Positions 46,077-55,467 of a stretch of DNA of 64,000 nt are shown piece after piece. Position 1 is the first letter of the stretch; each line of letters opens with the position of its first letter. The notes below the pieces were generated by a model. The model ran no database searches, was not told the DNA's origin, and saw only the letters and a program-made list of their open reading frames with translations. Origin of the DNA: Iris pallida (taxonomy: Eukaryota; Streptophyta; Magnoliopsida; Asparagales; Iridaceae); contig JANAVB010004124.1 of NCBI GenBank assembly GCA_029216955.1, positions 1 to 64,000 of the forward strand, read 5' to 3'. The position numbers and the translations under genes were made by a program.

Positions 46077-46091
46077 AACTTTGAAGGGGGT
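46077..46091 (+). other. T3 polypurine tract
   Basis: ACTTTGAAGGGGGTC on the plus strand, nearly identical to the T2 tract (26710-26724, minus strand). It primes second-strand synthesis and marks the start of the 3' LTR. Confidence 0.8.
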
Positions 46092-46092
46092 C

Positions 46093-46962
46093 TTATAGCC
46101 TAAAAATTAAGAGGCGCCACTCATTAAAGTCTTCAATCATCTGATGGCGCCAAACAAATCAAGTTGCGCCGGATCATCAAGTTGTTCAGCTTCAGATTAT
46201 GCCACCGCAAGGTTGCACTGGAGTCAGGGTACACAGAGCAACACATGGCACACTTCCTCGAGAAACTGTAATGACATCAACATTACCTGACAACTGACAG
46301 CACAGAGATTAAGAAAAATCCCTTTGAATCCTGCGCAACGCGATGCTCGAGAAAACTTTGTTAGCAAGTAATTAATGCTGACAACTGGTTGGCTCAAGTC
46401 ACTTAATGGCGCAAGGATTAATCAGTACAACACAGAAAACCTAGTCAAAAGGTGCTAGTCGTTAAGTTGTGCCTATGCGCAGCCTGACAAAGTGGCGCCA
46501 CTTAATCAACTCTTAGTTTAAAACAGGGTGATGTGGCGCACAAGCCATCAACATCGTAGAGCATGCCCACTACACTGCCCACAACCACGCGCATCTCAAT
46601 CAAATAATGCCACGTGTCTACCGCAGTTGGTACAAACCGCTCATGCAGGTTGTTGCATTGCATCCTCGTGCAACCTGATGAAGCACGTACAAAGTGTTCA
46701 AATGGTGTTCCAAACAGAGTGACGTGGCACGCAAGCTAATAACTTTGCAGAACATACCCACTATACTTCCTACGACCATACATATCTTAATCAAATGATG
46801 CTACGTGTCCATAGCAGTTAGTATAACTGTTTGCGCAAGTGAATAGGAGGTACGCTATCTGAAACGCGCACAATCCAGAATAACTACTAAACAGTGATTT
46901 CAAGAACTCTTTAAATAGGGTTTCAAATCATTATCAAAGCACCAATAATGATCATAATCTCC
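46093..46962 (+). mobile_element. T3 3' LTR, part 1
   Basis: Begins after the polypurine tract (start TTATAGCC, a degraded TG) and is cut by element B at 46962. It contains repeated GGCGC(C)A-type motifs (46112, 46143, 46490-46500, 46533) in place of the GCCGCATGAG motifs of T1/T2. A GCCACGTGTC site lies at 46609-46618 and a TATA-like TTTAAATAGG at 46910-46919. The remaining R-U5 is at 52708-52931. Its 5' partner is outside the window. Confidence 0.7.
46910..46919 (+). promoter_or_regulatory. T3 LTR TATA box
   Basis: TTTAAATAGG about 815 bases into the LTR, followed by a leader-like stretch. Element B inserted only 43 bases downstream, so any transcript from this promoter would now enter B. 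Confidence 0.5.
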
Positions 46963-49543
46963 TGTAGCATTTGGGTTCCTAGAATTTATCTTCTATTTTG
47001 GAGATTTATTTTATTTTATTTTAGTTAGAATCAATTATTAACTAGGATATTGATTTGGGGATCGTAAGATTTTTGCCTAAGCCTATAGGTTAGATATAAG
47101 GAAATTAGGTCGTATATGGTCTCTAGGGCCCCTAGATAGTCCCTAGAATATTATTTCACCATTTTAGAATTTTTAGGATTTTATGAAGATTTTTAGATAA
47201 TTTTATATATGATTTTATTATTTTCCTAAGCTTCTATGATTTACTGTGAGAGCACCCGAGAGTAGTTTTGAGGTCAAAGAATTTATTTGGGCTTTAGAGC
47301 CCTTAAAATATTTTCTACATTTTCTAGGAATTTTTAGGAATTTTTTGGGATTTATTTGGAATTTTTAGGATTTTTCATGATTTTTATTTAATTTTCTGTA
47401 ATTAAAAACCCTTTTTTTCCCTTCTATTACCCAGTCAGCCGCGCGGGGGGGGGAAGAGCCCACCCGTCAGCCGCTGAAGCGGGGAGGTGCAGGCACACCC
47501 GTCAGCGTCTGGGTGAACTCAACGTGGGTTTCCTTAATTGGAAGCCGAGCCAAGCGGCTGAGCTGGCTCACCCCCAAGCCAGCTCACATATGAGCCATTG
47601 GATCTGGGCGGGAGGCAGCAGATGCTGCCACGTGTCTCCGCCCAGCCGCCTCAAGCCATTCCACCGACTCCCTTTTCCCTATATATATATATATTAGTAT
47701 ATTTTAGGTTTCCGAAAACCCTATTTTAATTCAGCAGCTTTTTGTGGGAGAGTTCATAGGGATTCTTCGACTTCGCGGAGGGATTGCCGTTGATCTTGAC
47801 GTCCGTTTTGTGCGCCATTTTTTTTTAGACGCATATTGAGGTTAGGTTTCTGAATAAATAATTGATTTTATGGTATTTTGATCTCGAATTTCTGAATAAT
47901 TATTTGAGTGTCGGTTGTCCAAAAATTAATACGTCGTACAGTTTTCGAGATTTCGAGCGATCCCGAACTCCGTTTCATGATCCGTTTGAAGTTTTGGAAA
48001 GCTGACACCGAGCTCTACAATGTACAATTTTTCTAGAAATTTAGAGTTTCATCTAGTATTTTATTTTGTTCATAGAATTCAGAATTGGTCAACGGTTCAT
48101 CGATTTGGTCATGGTTAGCCATAATGGCGATAACTTTTGACCAAATCGTGATTTCACGGCATGGTCGATTCCAGTGCAATCATGGTGCTAAAATCTACCA
48201 TATTGTCACTCAAACTTTTGAATTCATAATATTTAACTAGTTAGTCAATAGTATGTCTCGGTTTGCATGCCACGAGTCCCAAATTTGGAATCGTGACTTT
48301 TCTTGGCCAAATATTTATGTGTAAATTATTATTTCAGAATTAAATAGGTTAAAATAGGATTTTAGATGATTTACTCTAGAATTAAAATAGTACTAATTAG
48401 TTTAACCTATTAGCCACTTTCTAGGATTTTTAGAGTGGAAATCGTTGATCTAACTTGTGGTTTTTATGTGACGGGGTAGATCGGACTACGACGTCTTGAC
48501 TTGTGACTTTATCATCTATCGGAGCAGACAAGTATCACTATGACCTATGTTTCCTTTATTTTATACTGCATGTTTAATGTCGTCTTTTCACTATTACTCT
48601 ATTATGGTTCGTGATTGTCATTGTTCATGATTACTATTGTGCACGAGAGTTAGAATCGGTTGGATATACATACAAGTTCATGCCTTACTCATTATTTCCT
48701 ATTGTTTATAGTTTATCGTATTGCTAATATTATCGTAGTGGACATGTATTGTAAGTGAGTCGGGCAGTAGAATACAACAAGTAAGCATGTGGTCAACGAA
48801 TTGAATACAGACCCCCTATATATTGATTGCATAATATCAGTCATGCACCACACGTATGACTGACGGATATCCCAAGCCGTTTACATGCTGAAAGTTGGTA
48901 TTCTAAAACACACAGTACACATGACTTAATTATTGTCGCTCTATTATCTATTGTTCTTCTTTAAGTCTACCTTCATATTGTTATCATGTCTCAAAGGTAC
49001 TTTCTTATCATACAATGTCATGCCTATACTTATCTTTAGTTAAATTCCTTTTATCGTTCCTTCATGCTTGTATGATATATTGTGTAATGTAGTGTTATGG
49101 TGATCTTGCTCAAATCTTGACTGGATAACTAGTTTTTAGCTTTAGGCGGCAAGATTTGCCCCAAGGTCTACGGTGAGTATATAGGCGACCCTGACGTCAC
49201 TGGCGTACCCGGTTCCAGCACTGATACGAATTATCTTATTTCCTTCCTTATGGATTCGTATTAGTAGTAGTTATAGTTATGGAGTTTAGTTGTCTATTTT
49301 ATTTTCTGCTATCCGGGTTTGTTCCCGAGACTTTCTGAGTTGTAGTGGATTATTTCATATTTATAATATTGAGACTGTTGGATAATTTGGTGATTATTGT
49401 TGGCTTAGTTGTGGATGATATATATACGTGTTGTGCTTGTTGTGGACCATTGTTATCATAGACAACGTACTACCGCCGATGCTGTGGTGTAGGCTGGACT
49501 TGGCCACGAACTCATATCCCAAAATTGGGAGCGGATCGTAACA
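46963..49543 (+). mobile_element. Element B 5' LTR
   Basis: Begins TGTAGCATTTGGG, ends GGATCGTAACA. A short TA run at 47680-47695 sits where the TATA box would lie, followed by GTTTCCGAAAACCC and a leader. It is closely similar to LTR2 throughout, with scattered substitutions and small indels. The middle (48400-49150) holds no coding signal. Confidence 0.9.
47680..47695 (+). promoter_or_regulatory. Element B LTR TATA region
   Basis: CCCTATATATATATATATT. In LTR2 the same position (50816-50873) has grown to 58 bases of pure TA. Assigned as the promoter by composition and position only. Confidence 0.4.
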
Positions 49544-50110
49544 AGTTTTTATGGTGGCCCATGCAGGTCCAATTTCGCAAAAGACTGCGAACTCGTGGTA
49601 GTACTTAAGTTTGTTGTACTACTACGAGCCTGCGAATAGAGTTGAACTTAGGAGGTTATACCATACACAAAATAGGATTTTCAACCCTATGAGTCTGTTT
49701 TATCATAGAATCTTATTGTATCTTATTTTGCATCCTGCTAGATTTCGTCCGAGATTTCTTCGATATGTTTGTATCTACTGTACTAACCATATCCTTTCTT
49801 TCCTTTTAGTTCGCAATGGTTGAGACAAGGCGCAGTGCAATCCGTAAGGGGATAAGGAATCCATATGCTACTCCCGAGCCCGAAGGTTCGACAACAGAGA
49901 GTACAGAATTCGTAGAGCCCTCTAACCATCATCCAGATAGATTTAGTTTGTAGTATGCTTATTATTGATCAGTTCCATTCCCTTATGTTCCTGGCCATTA
50001 TCTCTCCGTGACTTAGCTTAAGAAATTATTGCTTGCAAGAGTTAGGTATTATACTATGCTATTTATGATGTTTTGATTTTTGGGGACAAAAATCTTTTAA
50101 GGGGATAGTT
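49544..50110 (+). other. Element B interior with primer-binding block and polypurine tract
   Basis: TGGTGGCCCATGCAGGTC at 49552-49569 is shared with element A. Near the right end, TTTTTGGGGACAAAAATCTTTTAAGGGGATAG resembles element A's TTCGAGGACGAAATTT end plus purine tract. Only the start of gag lies between, so almost all of gag-pol is deleted. Confidence 0.75.
49816..49953 (+). pseudogene. Element B gag-start remnant (46 codons)
   Basis: ATG at 49816: MVETRRSAIRKGIRNPYA..., a basic N-terminus, ending at TAG 49951-49953. It sits where gag should begin. The rest of the polyprotein is absent. It could still be translated as a short peptide, but nothing suggests a function. Confidence 0.45.
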
Positions 50111-50812
50111 TGTAGCATTTGGGTTCCTAGAATTTATCTTCTATTTTGGAGATTTTTTATTTTATTTTAGTTAGAATCAATTATTAACTAGGATATTGAT
50201 TTGGGGATCGTAAGATTTTTTCCAAAGTCTATACGTTAGATATAAGGAAATTAGGTCGTATATGGTCTTTGGGGCCCCTAGATAGTCCCTAGAATATTAT
50301 TTCACCATTTTAGAATTTTCAGGATTTTATGAAGATTTTTAGATAATTTTATATATGATTTTATTATTTTCCTAAGCTTCTATGATTTACTGTGAGAGTA
50401 CCCGAGAGTAGTTTTGAGGCCAAAGAATTTATTTGGTCTCTAGAACCCTTAAAATATTTTTTACATTTTTCTAAGAATTTTTAGGAATTTTTTGGGATTT
50501 ATTTAGAATTTTTAGGATTTTTCCTGATTTTTATTTCATTTTTTGTAATTAAAAACCCTTTTTTCCCTTTTATTACCCAGTCAGCCAGGGGGGGCCCACC
50601 CGTCAGCTGCTGAAGCGGGTAGGGGCAGGCTCACCTGTCAGCGTTTGGGTGAGCTCAACGTGGGTTTCCTTAATTAGAAGCCGAGCCAAGCGGCAGAGCT
50701 GGCTCACCCCCAACCCGGCTCACATATGAGCCATTGGATCTGGGGGGGAGGCAGTAGATGCTTCCACGTTTCTCCGCCCGGCCGCCTCAAGCCATTCCAC
50801 TGACTCCCTTTT

Positions 50813-50875
<63 letters not shown>

Positions 50876-52702
50876 TATATTTTAGGTTTCCGAAAACCCT
50901 ATTTTAATTCAGCAGCTTTTTGTGGGAGAGTTCGATAGGGATTCTTCGACTTCGCGGAGGGATTGCCATTGATCTTGACGTCCGTTTTGTGCACCATTTT
51001 TTTAGATGCGTATTGGGGTTAGGTTTCTGAATATATAATATATTTTCTGGTATTTTGATCTCAAATTTCTGAATAATTATTTGAGTGTCGGTTGTCCAAA
51101 AATCAACACGTCGTACGGTTTTTGAGATTTCGAGCGATCCCGAACTCATTTTCGTGATCCGTTTTAAGTTTTAGAAAGCTGACACCGAGCTCTACAACAT
51201 ATAATTTTTCCAGAAATTCAAAGTTTCATCTAGTATTTTATTTTGTTCATAGAAGTTAGATTTGGTCAACGGTTCATCGATTTGGTCATGGTTAGCCATA
51301 ATGGCGATAACTTTTGACCAAATTGTGATTTTGCGGCACGGTCGATTCTAGTTCACTCATGGCGCTAAAATCTACCATGTTGCACTCAAACTTTTGAATT
51401 CATAATGTTTGACTAGTTAGTCAATAGTATGTCTCTGTTTGCGTGCCACGCGTCCCAAATTTGGAATCGTGACTTTCTTTGGCCAAATATTTATGTGTAA
51501 ATTATTTTTTCAGAATTAAAAAGGTTAAAATAGGATTTTAGATGATTTACTTTAGAATTAAAATAGTATTAATTAGTTTAACCCATTAGCCACTTTCTAG
51601 GATTTTTAGAGTGGAAATCGTTGATCTAACTTGTGGTTTTTATGTGACGGGGTAGATCCGACTACGACGTCTTGACTTGTGACTTTATCTTCTATTGGAG
51701 CAGGCAAGTATCACTATGACCTATGTTTCCTTTATTTTATATTGCATGTTTCATGTCGTCTTTTCACTATTACTCCCTTATGGTTCGTGATTGTCATTGT
51801 TCATGATTACTATTGTACACGAGAGTTAGAATCGGTTGGATATACATACATGTTCATGCCTTACTCATTGTTTCCTATTGTTTACAGTTTATCGTAGTGG
51901 ACATGTATTGTGAGTGAGTCGGGCGGGGGAATACAACAAGTAAGCATATGGTCAACGAATTGAATACAGACCCCCTATACATTGATTGTGTAATATCAGT
52001 CATGCACCACACGTATGACTGACGGATATCCCAAGCCGTCTACATGCTGAAAGTTGGTATTCTAAAATACACAGTACACGTGACTTAATTATTGTCGCTC
52101 TATTGTCTATTGTTCTTCTTCAAGTCTACCTTCATATTGTTATCCTGTCTCAAAGGTACTTTCTTATCATACAATGTCATGCCTATACTTATCTTCAGTT
52201 AAATTCCTTTTATCGTTCCTTCATGCTTGTATGATATATTGTGTAATGTAGTATTATGGTGATCTTGCTCCAATCCTGACTAGATAACTATTTTTCAGCT
52301 TTAGATGACGAGATTTTCCCCAAGGTCTACGGTGAGTATGTTGGCGACCCTGACGTCACTGGCGTACCCGGTTCCAGCACTGATGCGAATTAGCTTATTT
52401 CCTTCCTTATGGATTCGTATTACTAGTAGTTATAGTTATGGAGATTAGTTCTCTATTTTATTTTCTGCTATCCGGGTTTGTTCCCGAGACTTTCTGAGTT
52501 GTAGTGGATTATTTCATATTTATAATATTGAGACTATTGGATAATTTGGTGATTATTGTTGGCTTAGTTGTGCATGATATATATGCATGTTGTGCTTGTT
52601 ATTGACCATTTTTATCATAGACAGCGTACTACCGTCGATGCTGCAGCGTTGGCTGGACTTGGCCACGAACTCGTATCCCAAAATTAGGAGCGGGTCGTGA
52701 CA
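50111..52702 (+). mobile_element. Element B 3' LTR
   Basis: Partner of 46963-49543. It carries an expanded TA tract (50816-50873) and lacks the GCGCGGGGGG run seen at 47442-47454 in LTR1. It ends GGGTCGTGACA, then TCTCC. Confidence 0.9.
50816..50873. repeat. TA microsatellite (29 units) in element B LTR2
   Basis: 58 bases of uninterrupted TA at the site where LTR1 has 16 bases. The expansion postdates insertion. Confidence 0.95.
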
Positions 52703-52707
52703 TCTCC

Positions 52708-52931
52708 TACTAAAGTGCTGCTGCATTCTCCAGAGGCTCATGTCTTTGATATCATATCGACCAAGGGATAAAGTGATCGTCTTCTGATCAGATTCCTATA
52801 TTTGTACTTTCCCAGAAATCAATTGTACTCCTGTACATTTTTTCTTAGTTTGTAATAAAACTTTTTGTTCTTTGCAAACAATAAGTCCTTCAGATTCAAA
52901 GGTGTATATGCTTCAACTTGTGTTTACTACA
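52708..52931 (+). mobile_element. T3 3' LTR, part 2 (R-U5)
   Basis: Resumes after element B's duplicated TCTCC. It contains TTTGTAATAAAACTTTTTG (polyadenylation-like, about 52849) and ends TGTTTACTACA at 52931, similar to the TTCTACA end of the T1/T2 LTRs. The start is certain from the duplication; the right end is inferred. Confidence 0.6.
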
Positions 52932-55467
52932 GTTACCCCTTCATGCGGTTTAGGAGCTGCAAAATTTAGCATAAGAATTCTATCAGATAATATGTCATTG
53001 ATTTGATGAAATCATTATCTCATAATTATTGCTTAAGATCAGAGATCATATTTCTCCTTTCATGAAGTAAGGAATTTATATAGAGGTTTTAAATATTAAA
53101 TTACTTTACTGAGAAGAGCACTTCATTAACCCATTTACCTTGAAAGGTTCATTATTTGAAATATGGATAACGTAGTGTAGAGTTGCAAGCAGTGGATTGC
53201 TAGAAAGAAGAGGAGCATATTTAAACTTCCTTTTTATCCCTTGGCAATAACGTAGCTGTTGTTATTGAAACAATAAGGAAAATTTAAATAAAAAAGGACA
53301 TTTTATAGCAAATATATTATTTGTGCTCATTGTATCTCTTTGAGTATAAGTTCATAACACTGATTGCGAGGACCCTATAAAGTATGATAGTGAAGCTAAA
53401 GAACTACGACTAAATCCTCGGAAAGCTATCGAATATGGATCGTTATAACATACAAATGTTCAGAGAGGTTCTATTGGTTATATACATTTAGAATAATTAA
53501 TTGCTATGAAAAATATCTAAAATATAAATCAAGTCACTTAAGTTTACTAAAGTGATTATTATTAAATTTGGACCGAAATACCATATTCTATATTATGGTT
53601 CTAACTAAAACCAATTATTATCGGTATTGCACTTCGAATGTAAGTTTCTACCCTCTTCTCTACACTACCAACTCCTTCATAATAAGGTTGACATAAGTAC
53701 TAATTTGGAAGAAATTAGGTGAAAATACCAATAATTAGCATTTTTGGCCAATGACACCTAGCATAACTTTAGTATGGTAACACAATACAACAGATATTGT
53801 CATTCTGTGATATCATTATGCGATAGATAAGTAAGTGCACATGCTGAATATATTTGACAAGGCATATGTAAATCCATTTACTAAGTTTGAAGTGGTAAAA
53901 TAAACCCAAATTGGACCCTACTCTTGTTGTTTTATTTTTGAAAACTTGTGCTAATCACACTATAGACCCCCTCAAAAAATAAATAATATTAGTTGGTATG
54001 ACCTAAAAGCCTAAACTTACACAAAATGATACCTAATTTATTCTAAATCAAATCTGGATAGTGCTGTCCTAAATTAATTGGACTAATCCAAGTACCGTAA
54101 ATATATTGGAACATATAAAATTAACCTAATGTTCTAATATCAGTACAGAGTTTGTCACTACCTCAAATGATAAATGTTGGTAGCGATTAGCGACTGCTTC
54201 ATGATTCACTAATTGATTAGTGATAAGTACCCATCTTACTTTGTTTCTTTCCTAAAAAGCATAATTTTAGTAGTTATTTATACTATTGCATCGTCCACTA
54301 GTAAGATGATTTAAAATAGAAACAATGCATCCATATAATCGAAGAGCTAATTAAACTAACTTTAAAAAAATTAAAAGAATTATTTATTACCTTAGTGCCC
54401 CGAGTCCTGGAAAATAGGGTTTTCCCATAGTTCGGAGAAAGGATCACTGTTGTATAGAAAATCACAAACCAAAGATCAATTCACCATGATGAAAACCACA
54501 AATCCTAACGGAATTAGGAAGGCCACGTCTTCTTCTTCCTTTCCTCCCATACATGAATTAGGAGATGTTGAGGACCCTAATTGAGAGAGAGCACATGCAT
54601 TAGGAGCTATTGAGAACCCTAATTGACAAATGAATAAGAGAGAGGGAGCGACATGAAGAGAGATTACCCGCTTCACCGGTCACCAGTGCCCTTGTGGTGC
54701 TCGGTTAATAGTTGGGAACGGGAAGAGAGCATACATAAATGGTTATGGGGAGCAGTCTCAACATCCAGTGAGGGAGATGTAGTTTCTTCGTTCGTGAAAG
54801 AAGGACACGATTTGTGCTGTGAATAAAAAGAATGGAGGGGTAACACTTCTGTTACTGTGAATAAATGAGGGATCACACTTTTTACTAGGTGAATTAATTT
54901 ATGAAATTAAAGGAGGGAAAATGTGGAAATTATCAGATTTTATGGTTATAAGTGTTTCCATAAGTAAAAATATAAAATATATTATTTTAGTAATGGTTCT
55001 TAAATTATTGGTACGGTAATTACTGTTACAATTTGTATTCGTAATGACAGTTACAAATTAAAAAAAATAAGTGTTGCAAATTGTCTATTTTGGTATAGTG
55101 AACCCTAAGTCCAATATAGTTAGTCATTCATACCTAGCCTAGAAGCTTAGCCCGACTGACCTCTAAAGTAATTTGCCCTCTTTTAATACCAAACATCACA
55201 ATCATACCTATAATCCAGCTTAGTTATAGTCTATAATATAACTATAAGATTTGCCTAGTTTAGCCATTTATAAATTAGGAAAATAACAAGAACCTAAGGC
55301 TGGGTCAAGAAGTCCATACCAATATCAAACAACATTAAGGTCAAGAAAAGCAGGATGAATTGTTAAAATATTTCTAAGAATAGTATGAAACCAAGCGAAT
55401 ATGTCACGTAAAGTTACTACTATGCCAGTGTGTATCTGGCTGCAGATAACTTCCTTCTTCCATAATA
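52932..55467. other. Unclassified AT-rich sequence
   Basis: No long frame and no similarity to the other elements in the window. At 54530-54630 the sequence repeats ATTAGGAG(A/C)T..TTGA(G)GA(A/C)CCCTAATTGA. The minus-strand frames at 54476-54876 are short and unsupported. Its right third carries the possible transposon end listed next. This could be the original chromosomal DNA into which T3 inserted, or another old repeat. Confidence 0.4.
54950..55101. mobile_element. Possible CACTA-type transposon terminus
   Basis: The sequence ending GTCTATTTTGGTATAGTG at 55101 reads CACTATACCAAAATAGAC on the other strand, a CACTA-like end. Just inside are two direct copies of GTAAT(T/G)AC(T/A)GTTACAA(A/T)TT, as expected of subterminal repeats. 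I could not find a convincing partner end or 3 bp duplication, so this remains tentative. Confidence 0.3.

Larger units (their letters stand above)
46963..52702 (+). mobile_element. B: non-autonomous giant-LTR element, plus strand
   Basis: LTR1 46963-49543 (2581 bp), interior 49544-50110 (567 bp), LTR2 50111-52702 (2592 bp); ends TGTAGCATTT...GT(A/G)ACA. The 5 bp TCTCC flanks both sides (46958-46962, 52703-52707). The interior keeps a primer-binding block, a 46-codon gag-start remnant and a polypurine tract. Its LTR 3' end (CTACCGCCGATGCTG...GTAGGCTGGAC...GATCGTAACA) is related to element A's, so A and B belong to one broad Tekay-like group. Confidence 0.9.
12519..52931 (+). mobile_element. 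T3: older Tat-lineage element, plus strand, split by A, T2 and B
   Basis: T3 is rebuilt by removing three insertions bounded by target-site duplications. Its pieces are 12519-12996, 22421-25247, 39459-46962 and 52703-52931. Pol similarity to T2 resumes in register across the T2 insertion (25247 to 39459): the residues on each side match the same continuous T2 segment (about 31730-31650). T3 is interrupted on its left by T1, so its 5' LTR lies outside the window. Stops and frameshifts are spread over all domains. It is the oldest layer of the nest. Confidence 0.75.

Noticed and set aside
53957..53967. CACTATAGACC as partner end for the CACTA-like terminus
   Set aside because: Similarity stops after seven bases and no 3 bp target duplication matches the 55102 flank.
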